Source: Salidesulfovibrio onnuriiensis
Lineage (GTDB): Bacteria; Desulfobacterota; Desulfovibrionia; Desulfovibrionales; Desulfovibrionaceae
Length of the DNA stretch: 64,000 nucleotides
NCBI RefSeq assembly: GCF_008001235.1
Contig: NZ_CP040751.1
Coordinates: forward strand, 2,401,001-2,465,000
Reading direction: 5' to 3'
The translations under genes were made by a program, and so were the position numbers. The notes beneath the pieces are model-generated. The model was not told where the DNA came from and ran no database searches. It saw nothing but the letters and a program-made list of their open reading frames with translations. Each line of letters opens with the position of its first letter. Positions within the stretch are counted from its first letter, which is position 1. Positions 8,324 through 17,775 of the stretch are shown here, one piece after another.

Positions 8324-9583
8324 ATGCCTCAGACACTTGCTGAAAAGATATTGCAGAAACACACGGACCAGGAGGTGACGGGCGCGGGGCAGATTGTCCA
8401 GTGCCGCGTGTCCATGGTCCTGGCCAACGACATCACCGCGCCGCTGGCCATCAAGTCCTTCAAGGCCATGGGGGCCGAAAAGGTCTTTGACAAGGACAAG
8501 GTCTCCCTGGTCTGCGACCACTTCACGCCCAATAAGGACATTGATTCCGCCGAGCAGGTCAAGGTTGTGCGCGAGTTCGCCCATGAGATGGGAATCACCC
8601 ACTATTACGAATGCGGCGACGTGGGCGTGGAGCACGCCCTGCTGCCGGAAAAGGGAATTGTGGGCCCCGGCGACATCGTGGTGGGCGCGGACAGCCATAC
8701 CTGTACCTACGGTGGCCTGGGCGCCTTTGCCACGGGCATGGGCTCCACGGACATCGCGGGCGCCATGGCCTTGGGCGAGACCTGGTTCAAGGTGCCGCCC
8801 ACCATCAAGGTGGAGATCGAGGGGGCTCCCGGGAAGTTCGTGGGCGCCAAGGACTACATGCTCAATCTCATCGGTCGGATCGGCGTTGCCGGGGCGCTGT
8901 ACAAGGCCCTGGAATTTAGCGGACCGGCAGTGGACGCCCTGAGCATCGAGGGCCGTATGACCATGGCCAACATGGCCATCGAAGCCGGCGGCAAGGTCGG
9001 CCTGTTCGCACCGGATGCCAAGACCCTGGAATATACCAGGAATGCCGGGCGTAGCGGGGACGAAACCATGTCCGCCGACGCCGGGGCGATTTACGAACGC
9101 GTGGTGAAGATCGACGTGGCCGGCATGGAACCGCAGATCGCCTGCCCGCACCTTCCGGACAACGTCAAGCCGGTTCAGGAAACCGAGGGTCTGCAAATTC
9201 ATCAGGCGGTCGTGGGCTCCTGCACCAATGGCCGCATCGAGGATATGCGCGAGGCTGCGGCCATCCTCAAGGGCCGCAAGGTGAATCCCAAGGTGCGTTG
9301 CATCATCCTGCCCGCCACTCCCGCGATCTGGAAACAGTGCCTGCGGGAAGGACTTATGGAAATATTCATGGATTCCGGCTGTATCGTGGGTCCGCCTACC
9401 TGCGGCCCCTGCCTGGGCGGACACATGGGCATTCTGGCCGGCGGCGAGCGCGCCATCGCCACCACCAACCGCAACTTCAAGGGCCGCATGGGCAGCCTGG
9501 AGAGCGAAGTGTTCCTGTCCAACCCGTCCGTTGCCGCGGCCAGCGCCATTGCCGGCGAGATCATCAACCCCGCCAAACTGTAG
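8324..9583 (+). CDS. leuC: 3-isopropylmalate dehydratase large subunit
   Basis: A 419-aa aconitase-family subunit that isomerises 2- and 3-isopropylmalate with the small subunit. The size and the DHFTPNKD segment fit the short LeuC/HacA type common in deltaproteobacteria and archaea. The [4Fe-4S] ligands are visible as VGSCTNGR and [11 protein letters not shown] (C-x2-C). It starts 2 bp after leuA and is followed by leuD after 11 bp. Confidence 0.97.
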   Translation: MPQTLAEKILQKHTDQEVTGAGQIVQCRVSMVLANDITAPLAIKSFKAMGAEKVFDKDKVSLVCDHFTPNKDIDSAEQVKVVREFAHEMGITHYYECGDVGVEHALLPEKGIVGPGDIVVGADSHTCTYGGLGAFATGMGSTDIAGAMALGETWFKVPPTIKVEIEGAPGKFVGAKDYMLNLIGRIGVAGALYKALEFSGPAVDALSIEGRMTMANMAIEAGGKVGLFAPDAKTLEYTRNAGRSGDETMSADAGAIYERVVKIDVAGMEPQIACPHLPDNVKPVQETEGLQIHQAVVGSCTNGRIEDMREAAAILKGRKVNPKVRCIILPATPAIWKQCLREGLMEIFMDSGCIVGPPTCGPCLGGHMGILAGGERAIATTNRNFKGRMGSLESEVFLSNPSVAAASAIAGEIINPAKL

Positions 9584-9594
9584 GAGCGAAAATC

Positions 9595-10086
9595 ATGAAA
9601 GTGCAAGGAACCGCCCACAGAGTGGGCGATCACATAGACACCGACGCCATCATCCCGGCCCGTTTTCTGGTAACCACTGATCCCGATGAGCTCGGGGCCA
9701 ACTGCATGGAAGGCCTGGAAGCGGGGTGGGGCAAGCGCCTCAAGAAGAACGACGTTATCGTGGCCGGGGAAAACTTCGGCTGCGGATCCTCCCGCGAGCA
9801 TGCGCCCATCTCCATCCTCGGCGCGGGCGTGCCCGTGGTCGTGGCCAAGAGTTTCGCCCGCATCTTCTACCGCAATGGTTTCAATATGGGACTGGTGCTT
9901 CTCGAGGTGGGCGACGATATCGACAAGATCGGCGATACCGACACGATCGAAGTGGATACGGAAAAGGGCGAAATTCGCAACATGAGCACCAATGAGACCA
10001 TCAAATGCGCTCCGGTGCCGGCGTTCATGCAGGAAATCTTGGATGCTGGAGGCCTGGTTCCCTACGCCAAGAAGAAGTTGTCGTAG
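9595..10086 (+). CDS. leuD: 3-isopropylmalate dehydratase small subunit
   Basis: A 163-aa swivel-domain partner of LeuC. It shows [13 protein letters not shown] near the N-terminus and the [10 protein letters not shown] substrate-binding loop (about residues 60-70), then [11 protein letters not shown]. The size matches the short LeuD that pairs with short LeuC. GGAGCGAAAATC precedes the start. Confidence 0.97.
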   Translation: MKVQGTAHRVGDHIDTDAIIPARFLVTTDPDELGANCMEGLEAGWGKRLKKNDVIVAGENFGCGSSREHAPISILGAGVPVVVAKSFARIFYRNGFNMGLVLLEVGDDIDKIGDTDTIEVDTEKGEIRNMSTNETIKCAPVPAFMQEILDAGGLVPYAKKKLS

Positions 10087-10128
10087 TTTGGTTGTAGATT
10101 GCAGATAGATTGTAATATGGAGAAATCA

Positions 10129-11196
10129 ATGAAGATATGTTTGTTGCCCGGTGACGGGATCGGCCCGGAGATTGTGGCCCAGGCCGTGAAGGTGCTGGAC
10201 AAGGTAGGCGGTAAGTTCGGCCGTTCTTTCGAGTATGAGGAAGCGCTCATCGGGGGCGTTGCCATCGATGCCTCGGGTGCGCCCCTGCCTCAGGAGACCG
10301 TACAGGCCTGCAAGGGAGCGGATGCCGTGCTGTTGGGCGCGGTGGGCGGCCCCAAATGGGATACCATTGATCCGTCCATTCGTCCGGAAAAGGGACTGCT
10401 CGGTATCCGCAAGGAACTGGGCCTGTTCGCCAACCTGCGTCCCGCCACACTGTTTCCGCAGCTTCGGGACGCCTGCTATCTGCGCCCGGACATCGTGGAC
10501 AGGGGCCTGGACGTCATGGTGGTGCGTGAACTCACCGGCGGCATCTATTTCGGGGAGCCCCGCGCCGACGGCGAAAAGGACGGCCAGCGATACGGCTTTA
10601 ACACCATGGTGTATTACGAGGAGGAGATTCGCCGTATTGCCAAGGTGGCCTTCGAGGCCGCCCGCAAACGCAGCGGCCGTGTCTGCTCCGTGGACAAGGC
10701 CAATGTGCTCGACGTTTCCCGCGTCTGGCGCGAGATAGTCATCGACGAGCACAAGAATTACCAGGACGTGGAGTTGGATCACATGTACGTGGACAACGCG
10801 GCCATGCAGCTGGTGCGCGATCCTTCCCAGTTCGACGTGATGGTCACCGGCAATCTGTTCGGCGACATCCTGTCCGACGAGGCCGCCGCCATCACCGGCT
10901 CCATCGGCATGCTGCCGTCCGCCTCTCTCGGGGCCGCCAACCCCGGACTGTACGAGCCCATCCACGGATCGGCCCCGGACATTGCCGGACAGGACAAGGC
11001 CAACCCCCTGGCCACCATCCTGTCCGTGTCCATGATGCTTCGGCATTCCTTTGACATGGGTGAGGAAGCCGACAGTGTCGACAAGGCAGTGCAGGCAACC
11101 CTGGAAAAGGGGCTGCGCACCGGCGATATCATGGCTCAGGGCTGCAAGCTCGTGGGCTGCAAGGAAATGGGCGAGGCCGTCTTGGCCGAGATCTGA
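10129..11196 (+). CDS. leuB: 3-isopropylmalate dehydrogenase
   Basis: A 355-aa NAD-dependent dehydrogenase that oxidises and decarboxylates 3-isopropylmalate. The start [16 protein letters not shown] at 10129 is preceded by GGAG at 7 nt; in-frame ATG and TTG codons lie 12 and 30 nt upstream. The family motifs [31 protein letters not shown] and [15 protein letters not shown] are all present, the last with the NAD-binding residues. It ends the leuACDB operon, which closes with a strong terminator. Confidence 0.97.
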   Translation: MKICLLPGDGIGPEIVAQAVKVLDKVGGKFGRSFEYEEALIGGVAIDASGAPLPQETVQACKGADAVLLGAVGGPKWDTIDPSIRPEKGLLGIRKELGLFANLRPATLFPQLRDACYLRPDIVDRGLDVMVVRELTGGIYFGEPRADGEKDGQRYGFNTMVYYEEEIRRIAKVAFEAARKRSGRVCSVDKANVLDVSRVWREIVIDEHKNYQDVELDHMYVDNAAMQLVRDPSQFDVMVTGNLFGDILSDEAAAITGSIGMLPSASLGAANPGLYEPIHGSAPDIAGQDKANPLATILSVSMMLRHSFDMGEEADSVDKAVQATLEKGLRTGDIMAQGCKLVGCKEMGEAVLAEI

Positions 11197-11217
11197 TCCG
11201 CCGATCATATGTAAGGA

Positions 11218-11250
11218 GAAAGCCACCCTGGATCCAGGGTGGCTTTTTAG
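11218..11250 (+). terminator. intrinsic terminator of the leu operon
   Basis: AGCCACCCTGG pairs with CCAGGGTGGCT as a near-perfect palindrome around GATC, followed by five T. The stop codon of the convergent gene lies at its right edge, so it may act weakly in both directions. Confidence 0.88.
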
Positions 11251-11723
11251 TCTTTTTCAGCCGAAAGAGGGGAGTGGTAGATGCTTTGCGTTTTGACGAT
11301 GGCCTTGGCCTTGTTCAGATCAATGAATCCCAGGGTCAGGCAGACACCCAGGTAGTCCATGCGCAGGGAGCTCATTTTTTTCAGGGCCTTTTCGGCTTGC
11401 TCGACGGTGAGCATCCCATGGGAGAGCATATACTGGCTCAGCCGTTCGGCCTCTTCCTTGCGCGTCGGCGGCTTGTCTGTCTCTATGGGGGGCAGGTCCA
11501 CGGGGCGCATGTCGTGTTCGGCCATGGTGATCTGCTGCTCAAGGGTCTTGATTTCCTTTTTGAGTTCCTTGTTTCTGCGCTGGGCGTAAAGCAGCTTTTC
11601 CTCGATGTCGCTTTCTTCGGCCAGGAGCTGTTTCAGTTTCGAACGCATGGCCGCGCGCATGGATTTGATCAGCAGGAAGAGAACCGCAACGGAGATGATG
11701 ATAATGGTCAGCGTCAGCCACAT
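11247..11723 (-). CDS. membrane-anchored coiled-coil protein, unknown function
   Basis: A 158-aa protein with one N-terminal transmembrane helix (MWLTLTIIIISVAVLFLLI), a charged coiled coil over residues 25-70, and a small C-terminal domain with the pattern LSQYMLSHGMLTVEQAEKAL, which resembles the helical N-terminal segment found in some type II secretion ATPases and related regulators. I cannot name it. The start codon lies 4 nt after the stop of the small gene upstream, so the two are probably coupled. Confidence 0.65.
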   Translation of the reverse strand: MWLTLTIIIISVAVLFLLIKSMRAAMRSKLKQLLAEESDIEEKLLYAQRRNKELKKEIKTLEQQITMAEHDMRPVDLPPIETDKPPTRKEEAERLSQYMLSHGMLTVEQAEKALKKMSSLRMDYLGVCLTLGFIDLNKAKAIVKTQSIYHSPLSAEKD

Positions 11724-11726
11724 AAT

Positions 11727-11957
11727 CTATTGGCCCCGCCTGGCTTCAAGTTCATTTCGCATCTTGTCGGTTTGTTCGAGAAGCTGCTCGTTTTCCTCTT
11801 CAATAGCTTCGATCTTGAGATTGTAGCGATTCTTTTTTCCCTCAACGAAGCTTTTCATCTTGCGCACGGTGTCGGTACAGTGCTGGTTGTGGATGACCAG
11901 CACGGTGACTTCAACGAAAAGCACCAGGGCAAGAAAGAGGGTTTCTGTTTGGTCCAT
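11727..11957 (-). CDS. small single-helix membrane protein, unknown
   Basis: A 76-aa protein with an N-terminal transmembrane helix (LFLALVLFVEVTVLVIH) followed by a cytoplasmic coiled coil (KIEAIEEENEQLLEQTDKM). Its design resembles the protein encoded just downstream, which starts 3 nt after its stop, so they may interact. No clear ribosome binding site is visible. Confidence 0.6.
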   Translation of the reverse strand: MDQTETLFLALVLFVEVTVLVIHNQHCTDTVRKMKSFVEGKKNRYNLKIEAIEEENEQLLEQTDKMRNELEARRGQ

Positions 11958-12025
11958 AGGGTAACAGTCTGTCTTGGTTAAAGATACGGTCAGTGACGTA
12001 TGTGTTTACCTATGACATGGGAGTT

Positions 12026-12286
12026 TCAAATTTTCCATGATTTGTTTGTGATGACAGAGCATTTTTTCGATCTGGGGGTCTTTTTGACGAACAGTTCCAC
12101 CTTGAGGGCCTCGGATTTGTCTTCGACCTCGGCGGAAGTCAGCAGCCGGACAGGGGCTCTGTACCGGGTGTATTTGGCGGCGGTGCCATTGTTGTGCTGT
12201 CGGAGCCTGCGGTCCAGATCGGTAGTGATGCCGCAATAATACGTGCCATCGGAACACTCCAGGAGATAGACGTGCCAAGTTTGCAT
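12026..12286 (-). CDS. GIY-YIG nuclease family protein (UPF0213/YhbQ-like)
   Basis: An 86-aa single-domain protein. It shows the split YLLECSDGTYYCGITTDLDRRLRQHN motif, in which the second tyrosine motif has become YCG, the catalytic Arg in DLDRRLRQH, and the family's KYTRYRAPV and EALKVELFVKK segments. The bacterial YhbQ group has an ill-defined role in DNA metabolism. It is flanked by a 68-bp gap on one side and a divergent gap to the ABC-F gene on the other. Confidence 0.85.
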   Translation of the reverse strand: MQTWHVYLLECSDGTYYCGITTDLDRRLRQHNNGTAAKYTRYRAPVRLLTSAEVEDKSEALKVELFVKKTPRSKKCSVITNKSWKI

Positions 12287-12389
12287 CTTGTCTTTGTACT
12301 ACCTTCCCTGATCACGAGTCAAAACCGGCCTTGCCATTCGATCCGGGGCATTATATCTCTCTGCCACCATATGAAAGAGTAAGAATATT

Positions 12390-14357
12390 ATGTCTCGAAT
12401 CACCATACAATCCATCAGTAAGGCCCATGGCGGCGACGCATTGTTCAGCGACCTCTCCTTCGAGGTGGTGCCGGGCATGCGGCTGGCCGTGGCCGGACCC
12501 AACGGCTGCGGCAAAAGTACACTCCTCAAGATCATTGCCGGAGCCGAGGAAGCGGACAGCGGCGTCATCAACATGGAGCGCGGCTCCCAGCTCGGCTATG
12601 TTGCCCAGGAATTTCATGAAGCCGATCTTTCCAGCAACCTGCTCGCGTGGGTGCTGACGGCCCTGCCGTCCTGGAACGAATTCTGGCGGGACTGGGAACA
12701 GGCCGTGGCCGAGAAGGACCAGACCAGAATCAATGTCCTTTCCCATAAACAGGCCGAATTCGAACAGAAGCACGGGTATAATCCGGACCACAAGGCCCGG
12801 ACCATTCTTTCGGGCCTCGGATTTTCCGAAGACGATTTTTTCAAGAACATCCGTGAACTTTCCGGCGGCTGGCGTGAACGCGCCAAGCTGGCTCGCGTAC
12901 TGTTGCAGGGCGCGGATGTCCTGCTTTTGGACGAGCCCACCAACCACCTGGACCTGGAAGCCGTGGAGTGGCTGGAAGAGTATCTGCTCAATTTCCGGGG
13001 CACCTTGCTTTTCGTGGCCCACGACCGGGTGTTCTTGAACCGGGTGGGAACCCACGTGTTGTTCCTGGGCCGGGGAAGGCCGCAGGTGCGTCGTGGCTCT
13101 TTTGACGAATTTCTGGAATGGGAGGCCGAAAATTCCCGCCAGCTGAACAAGGAAGTGGAGAAGCTTTCCAGTCGGATAGACCACGAGCAGGACTACATCC
13201 GCCGTTTCCGGGTTAAGGCGCGCAAGGCCGCCCAGGCCCAGAGCAAGATCAAGAAGGTGGAGAAGATGGAGGTTGAGCTCTCCAAGCTCAAGGAAACCCA
13301 GCTTCTGTCCCGGTCCGGAAAGACCCTGAACTTCAAGCTTCCCCAGCCCTCCCGAGGGGACAAGGTTGCCATTGCCGCCGTGGACCTGGAATTTGCCTAT
13401 GAAGGCGGCAGGAGCGTATGGCCCAGCCTCAACTTTCAGCTCTACAGGGGCAAGAAGATCGCCCTGGCCGCACCCAACGGGGCCGGGAAATCCACGCTTC
13501 TCAAGCTTCTTACCGGCGACCTGAAACCTTCCGCCGGCTACGTCAAGATCGGCAACAATACCAAGCTGGCCTATTTTAGCCAGCATCAGGCCGAGATCCT
13601 GGAGATCAACAATACGGTCATCGGCGAAATCCGGCGGTTGTGTGATCCCAAGTTGACCGAGGAACAGCTCATGAGCGTGCTCGGCCTGTTCCTGCTGGGC
13701 GAATCCTTTTTCGAACGCAAGGTCTCCGAACTGTCAGGTGGCGAGAAAAGCCGCCTGCTGCTGGCCAGCCTGTTCATGTCCGGCGCGAACCTGTTGGTGC
13801 TCGACGAACCCACCAACCATCTGGACATCGAATCCCGCGAGGGGCTTGTCCGGGCCCTGGGCGGGTATGATGGCACGTTGCTTTTTGTGGCCCACGACAG
13901 GTATCTTCTTTCGGAAGTGGCCGAGGAGGTCTGGTCGCTTACGGAAAAGGGCTTTGAGCATTTTCTGGGAGGATTTGCCCAGTATGACGCCAGCCGCAAA
14001 CAGGAAGATCCATGCGAGACTCCTTTTGGGGAAGAACCGGAAAAGCGCAAGCTCAGCAAGGAGGAAAAGCGGCGGCAGGCAGAGCTGCGCAACCAGCTTT
14101 ACCGCAAGCTCAAGCCCTTGAAGAGCGAGTACGAGAAGCTCGAGAAGGAACTGGAAAAGAATCTGGAAGAGCAGGGCGTGCTGGAAGAGAAGATGAACGA
14201 TCCCGCCACGTATGAGAAGCCGGAGGAGGCGCTCAAGCTTAACAGCCAGTATCGTGAGGTAGAGAGCTGGGTGGAGAACCTCATGGAACGCATGGCCGGA
14301 ATCGAGGCCGAGATGGATTCCATTCAGCGGGAACAGGAAGCCCTGGGAGAAGCATGA
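12390..14357 (+). CDS. ABC-F family ATPase (Uup-like)
   Basis: A 655-aa protein with two ABC domains in one chain and no transmembrane segment, the mark of ABC-F translation factors. Domain 1 has Walker A GPNGCGKST, signature LSGGWRERAKLA and Walker B LLLDEPTNHLDLE; domain 2 has APNGAGKST, LSGGEKSRLLLA and LVLDEPTNHLDIE. The linker between them (about residues 240-320) is Lys/Glu-rich helical, and residues 550-655 form a C-terminal coiled coil as in Uup. ABC-F proteins act at the ribosomal E site or, for Uup, also affect branched DNA. Resistance function is not indicated. It overlaps the downstream Nudix gene by 4 bp. Confidence 0.93.
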   Translation: MSRITIQSISKAHGGDALFSDLSFEVVPGMRLAVAGPNGCGKSTLLKIIAGAEEADSGVINMERGSQLGYVAQEFHEADLSSNLLAWVLTALPSWNEFWRDWEQAVAEKDQTRINVLSHKQAEFEQKHGYNPDHKARTILSGLGFSEDDFFKNIRELSGGWRERAKLARVLLQGADVLLLDEPTNHLDLEAVEWLEEYLLNFRGTLLFVAHDRVFLNRVGTHVLFLGRGRPQVRRGSFDEFLEWEAENSRQLNKEVEKLSSRIDHEQDYIRRFRVKARKAAQAQSKIKKVEKMEVELSKLKETQLLSRSGKTLNFKLPQPSRGDKVAIAAVDLEFAYEGGRSVWPSLNFQLYRGKKIALAAPNGAGKSTLLKLLTGDLKPSAGYVKIGNNTKLAYFSQHQAEILEINNTVIGEIRRLCDPKLTEEQLMSVLGLFLLGESFFERKVSELSGGEKSRLLLASLFMSGANLLVLDEPTNHLDIESREGLVRALGGYDGTLLFVAHDRYLLSEVAEEVWSLTEKGFEHFLGGFAQYDASRKQEDPCETPFGEEPEKRKLSKEEKRRQAELRNQLYRKLKPLKSEYEKLEKELEKNLEEQGVLEEKMNDPATYEKPEEALKLNSQYREVESWVENLMERMAGIEAEMDSIQREQEALGEA

Positions 14358-14746
14358 TGCGTCCGATGCTCGAAGTGGTGGCCGGGATCATCTGGAAGGA
14401 CGGAAGGTATTTGGCTGTGGAACGTCCCGAGGGATCGCGCATGGCCGGCTGGTGGGAGTTTCCCGGCGGCAAGATCGAGCAGGGCGAAAGCCGGGACCAG
14501 GCCCTGGTGCGGGAACTGGAGGAAGAACTGGGGATTCGTTGCCGCGAGTTCGAATTCTGGCGCGACATAGTGCACGAGTACGAAACGTTTTCCGTTCATT
14601 TGCATTTTTTTCATATCACTGATTTTACGGAGAAACTTACTCCAATGGAAGGGCAGCGTATGGAATGGGTGCGTCCGGGGCAACCTGGGTCACTGAAATT
14701 TCTTCCCGCTGATGTCGCGATAGTGGAAGCCCTCAAGGCTTATTAG
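14354..14746 (+). CDS. Nudix hydrolase, MutT-like
   Basis: A 130-aa single Nudix domain. The box G-x5-E-x7-R-E-U-x-E-E-x-G-U is complete: GGKIEQGESRDQALVREL followed by EEELGI. The upstream segment VVAGIIWKDGRYLAVERP and the C-terminal PADVAIVEAL fit MutT/CTP pyrophosphohydrolase enzymes that clear oxidised nucleotides such as 8-oxo-dGTP. The substrate is inferred from family only. The start overlaps the ABC-F stop (ATGATG), so it is translationally coupled. Confidence 0.9.
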   Translation: MMRPMLEVVAGIIWKDGRYLAVERPEGSRMAGWWEFPGGKIEQGESRDQALVRELEEELGIRCREFEFWRDIVHEYETFSVHLHFFHITDFTEKLTPMEGQRMEWVRPGQPGSLKFLPADVAIVEALKAY

Positions 14747-14863
14747 TCTCCTTTTTTTCGGGAAGATACGCTTCTCGGCCATTGAAGGTTTCCCTGATTA
14801 GGGATACCCTTTCCCACTTTCTCTGATTTTTGTTGCAACACGCAGGTTTTTAAGGAGTGCACA

Positions 14864-15736
14864 TTGCGTATTGTTGACCTGATCAAGCAGAGCTCACCGT
14901 TCATTTCTCTGGAATTTTTTCCCCCCAAGGAAGAACAGGCCTGGCCCAAGTTTTTCGACGTGGTGGAAGAACTCAAGGAATTGAACCCGCTTTTTGCTTC
15001 CGTGACCTATGGAGCCGGCGGCGGTACCCAGGACAATACCCTGGAAATCGCCAAACGCATCAAACGGGATCACGGCCTGGAACCATTGACCCATCTGACC
15101 AGTGTTGGTGCCACTGCGGGCAAGATCAAGGACTTCCTGTCCGAGCTGGATGACGCGGGGATCGAGAACGTCCTGGCGCTTCGCGGCGATGCCCCCAAGG
15201 ATGTTCCCGATTTTGACTTCAGCACCCAGGAGTTTCGTTACGCCTCGGACCTGGTGCAGTTCATCCGCGAGCATTTCAAGAAGATGTGCGTGGGGGTGGC
15301 CTGCTACCCCGAGGCCCATCCTGAGTCGCCCACCGTCAGCTTCGACCTGGCCATGTCCAAACTCAAGCACGAGATGGGCGGCGAGTTCATGGTTACCCAA
15401 CTGTTTTTCGACAACCGGATTTATTTCGATTTCGTGGACCGCATGAAGGCCATGGGCGTGAACATTCCGGTGATCCCGGGCGTGCTGCCGATCATGAGCA
15501 TCAAGTCAGCCAAATTCATCCTTTCGCTCTGCGGAGCGAGCATTCCGGGCAAGTTCCTGAGCGCCCTGGAAAAGGCCCACGAAGAGGGCGGGGATGATTT
15601 GGTGTACGAGGTCGGCATGGCTTACGCCAAGAAACAGGCCCAGGAGCTTATAGACAAGGGTGCGCCCGGGGTGCACCTGTATACCCTGAACCGGGCCAAG
15701 GCCTGTCTTGAAATCGGCAACAGCCTCAAATTTTAA
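14864..15736 (+). CDS. metF: methylenetetrahydrofolate reductase
   Basis: A 290-aa TIM-barrel flavoenzyme that reduces 5,10-methylene-THF to 5-methyl-THF. The start is a TTG at 14864, fixed by AAGGAG 8 nt upstream. The family residues appear as SLEFFPPKEE (catalytic Glu), SVTYGAGG, LTHLTSVGAT, LALRGD and TQLFFDNRIYFDFVDR. There is no zinc-binding N-terminal MetV-like partner beside it. A 117-bp gap separates it from the Nudix gene and asd begins 22 bp downstream, so metF and asd may be cotranscribed. Confidence 0.96.
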   Translation: MRIVDLIKQSSPFISLEFFPPKEEQAWPKFFDVVEELKELNPLFASVTYGAGGGTQDNTLEIAKRIKRDHGLEPLTHLTSVGATAGKIKDFLSELDDAGIENVLALRGDAPKDVPDFDFSTQEFRYASDLVQFIREHFKKMCVGVACYPEAHPESPTVSFDLAMSKLKHEMGGEFMVTQLFFDNRIYFDFVDRMKAMGVNIPVIPGVLPIMSIKSAKFILSLCGASIPGKFLSALEKAHEEGGDDLVYEVGMAYAKKQAQELIDKGAPGVHLYTLNRAKACLEIGNSLKF

Positions 15737-15758
15737 TAGATTGTAAAGGATTTGTACA

Positions 15759-16784
15759 ATGAGCAAGCAATTTCGAGTTGCAGTATGCGGCGCCACGGGC
15801 GCAGTGGGACGCGAAATGTTGAAAGTGCTGGAGCAGCGTGATTTTCCCTGCTCCGAGGTCCTTCCCATGTCTTCCTCTCGTTCCGCAGGCACCACTGTGC
15901 CTTTCCGGGGCGAGGAATTGACCGTCATCGAAATGAAGGAAGATTCTTTTGAGGGAATCGACATCGCGCTTTTTTCGGCAGGCGGTTCTCCCTCCCAGCA
16001 TTTTGCCCCGTTTGCGGCCAAGGCCGGTTGCGTGGTGGTGGACAACTCCAGCGCCTGGCGCATGGATCCCGAATGCCCGCTGGTCGTGCCCGAGGTGAAC
16101 CCGCATGATCTGGACTGGCACAAGGGGATCATCGCCAACCCCAACTGTTCCACCATCCAGATGGTGGTGGCGCTCAAGCCCATTCATCAGGAAGCCCAGA
16201 TCAAGCGCGTGGTGGTTTCCACCTATCAGGCGGTTTCCGGTACGGGTCAGAAGGCAATTACCGAACTGGAAAGCCAGGTACAGCGGCTCATGAACGGCCA
16301 GCCTGTTGTGGCGGACGTCTATCCGCATCAGATTGCCTTCAACTGCCTGCCTCACATCGATGTGTTCCAGGAAAACGGATACACCAAGGAAGAGATGAAG
16401 ATGGTCAACGAGACCGTCAAGATCATCGGGGACGCAAGCATCAAGGTGACGGCCACCTGTGTTCGTGTCCCGGTTTTCTATGGCCACAGTGAATCCGTGA
16501 ACATTGAGACCGTGGAAAAGATGACCGCAGAGGAATGCCGTACCCTGCTCGCGGGCTCTCCCGGAATCGAGGTGGTGGATTACCCTGAAAAGCTGGCCTA
16601 TCCCATGCCCATTGACGCCGCGGGCGAGGATGCCACCTATGTGGGCCGTATCCGTGAGGACGACACTATTGCCAACGGTTTGAACATGTGGATAGTTTCC
16701 GACAATATCCGCAAGGGCGCGGCTCTCAACGCGGTGCAGATTGCCGAAACGCTTATTGAGCGGGACCTGGTTCGGGTGCCGTAG
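15759..16784 (+). CDS. asd: aspartate-semialdehyde dehydrogenase
   Basis: A 341-aa NADP-dependent enzyme that makes aspartate semialdehyde for Lys, Thr and Met synthesis. The N-terminal GATGAVGREMLKVLEQRDFP is the nucleotide-binding motif, NPNCSTIQ carries the catalytic cysteine, and VRVPVFYGHSESV the substrate-binding part. It lies between metF and a class IV aminotransferase, 15 bp from the latter. Confidence 0.97.
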   Translation: MSKQFRVAVCGATGAVGREMLKVLEQRDFPCSEVLPMSSSRSAGTTVPFRGEELTVIEMKEDSFEGIDIALFSAGGSPSQHFAPFAAKAGCVVVDNSSAWRMDPECPLVVPEVNPHDLDWHKGIIANPNCSTIQMVVALKPIHQEAQIKRVVVSTYQAVSGTGQKAITELESQVQRLMNGQPVVADVYPHQIAFNCLPHIDVFQENGYTKEEMKMVNETVKIIGDASIKVTATCVRVPVFYGHSESVNIETVEKMTAEECRTLLAGSPGIEVVDYPEKLAYPMPIDAAGEDATYVGRIREDDTIANGLNMWIVSDNIRKGAALNAVQIAETLIERDLVRVP

Positions 16785-16799
16785 GCAAGGGAGACTGAA

Positions 16800-17741
16800 A
16801 TGCGAGAGGTTCTGGATTTCGACGCCTACCTGGGGAAGATGCTGAACGCATACCGCCCCGGCACCGGGGACGTGCTGGCCTTCTACGAACATCGCGTGGG
16901 TGCGATCTGCAAGGATCCCAAGCTCATGCTCATGCCGTGGGATGACCATCTGGTGCACCGCGGCGATGGCGTGTTTGAGACCATGAAGTTTGTGGACCGC
17001 AAGCTTTACCAGCTTGAGGCCCATCTTCAGCGCATGAAGCATTCCAGCAAGTCCATCCATCTTACCCCGCCATGCTCTTGGGAGGAGATCGGGGAGATTA
17101 TCGTGGATGTCGCCCGCGCGGGCGGCAAGGACAGCGGGTTGATCCGTGTCCTGCTCGGCCGTGGTCCGGGCGGCTTCGGCATAACCGCCGAGGAGTGCCC
17201 TCTCGCCAGTCTTTACGTGGTCTGCTACGACCTGCATCCGAAACCTGAGTCCCTCTATGAAAAGGGAGCCACCGCATTCAAGACCTCCATCCCGGCCAAA
17301 CAGTCGTACCTAGCCACCATCAAGTCCATTGATTACCTGCCCAACGTACTCATGAAGCGCGAAGCGCAGGAAAAGGGCTATGATTATCCGTTCTGCTTCG
17401 ACCGGCACGGTTTTCTGGCCGAGGGCGCAACCGAAAACGTTTGCATTGTGGACCAGGGCGGCAAGCTGGTGATGCCCGAATTCAACAATTCATTGGCGGG
17501 CACAACGCTTATGCGGGTCGTCGACCTGATAAAGAATGAGATCAGCGTGGTTTTTCGGGGGATCAGCGAGGATGAGATTCTCGAAGCCCGGGAAGTGATC
17601 GTTGTCGGCACCTCGGGGGATGCGATTCCCGTGGTTCGGTTCAAGGGCAAGCCCATTCTCAACGTGAAGCCCGGCCCCATCCAGAAACGGATGCGGGAGT
17701 TGATCCAAAAGGACATTCGGGAAAACGGATTGGAAATATGA
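16800..17741 (+). CDS. class IV PLP aminotransferase (branched-chain type or aminodeoxychorismate lyase)
   Basis: A 313-aa fold-type IV PLP enzyme. HRGDGVFETMKFVDRKLYQLEAHLQRMKHS is the class signature in the N-terminal half. The PLP lysine is probably that of IKSIDYLPNVL (about residue 178), and GFLAEGATENV plus AGTTLMRVVDL complete the cofactor site. These features are shared by IlvE, D-amino acid aminotransferases and PabC, and the sequence does not decide between them. Nearby leu and asd genes favour an amino acid role. AGGGAGACTGAA precedes the start, and a bidirectional terminator follows. Confidence 0.88.
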   Translation: MREVLDFDAYLGKMLNAYRPGTGDVLAFYEHRVGAICKDPKLMLMPWDDHLVHRGDGVFETMKFVDRKLYQLEAHLQRMKHSSKSIHLTPPCSWEEIGEIIVDVARAGGKDSGLIRVLLGRGPGGFGITAEECPLASLYVVCYDLHPKPESLYEKGATAFKTSIPAKQSYLATIKSIDYLPNVLMKREAQEKGYDYPFCFDRHGFLAEGATENVCIVDQGGKLVMPEFNNSLAGTTLMRVVDLIKNEISVVFRGISEDEILEAREVIVVGTSGDAIPVVRFKGKPILNVKPGPIQKRMRELIQKDIRENGLEI

Positions 17742-17743
17742 TG

Positions 17744-17775
17744 AAAAAGGCCGCTTCGGAAGAGGCGGCCTTTTT
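17744..17775. terminator. bidirectional intrinsic terminator
   Basis: AAAAAGGCCGC...GCGGCCTTTTT between convergent genes: a GGCCGC/GCGGCC stem flanked by five A and five T. Confidence 0.88.

Noticed and set aside
6819-8336. Open minus-strand frame of 505 codons opposite leuA
   Set aside because: leuA is unmistakable and the antisense frame is open only because of GC-rich third positions; its translation is rich in Gly, His, Leu with no domain.
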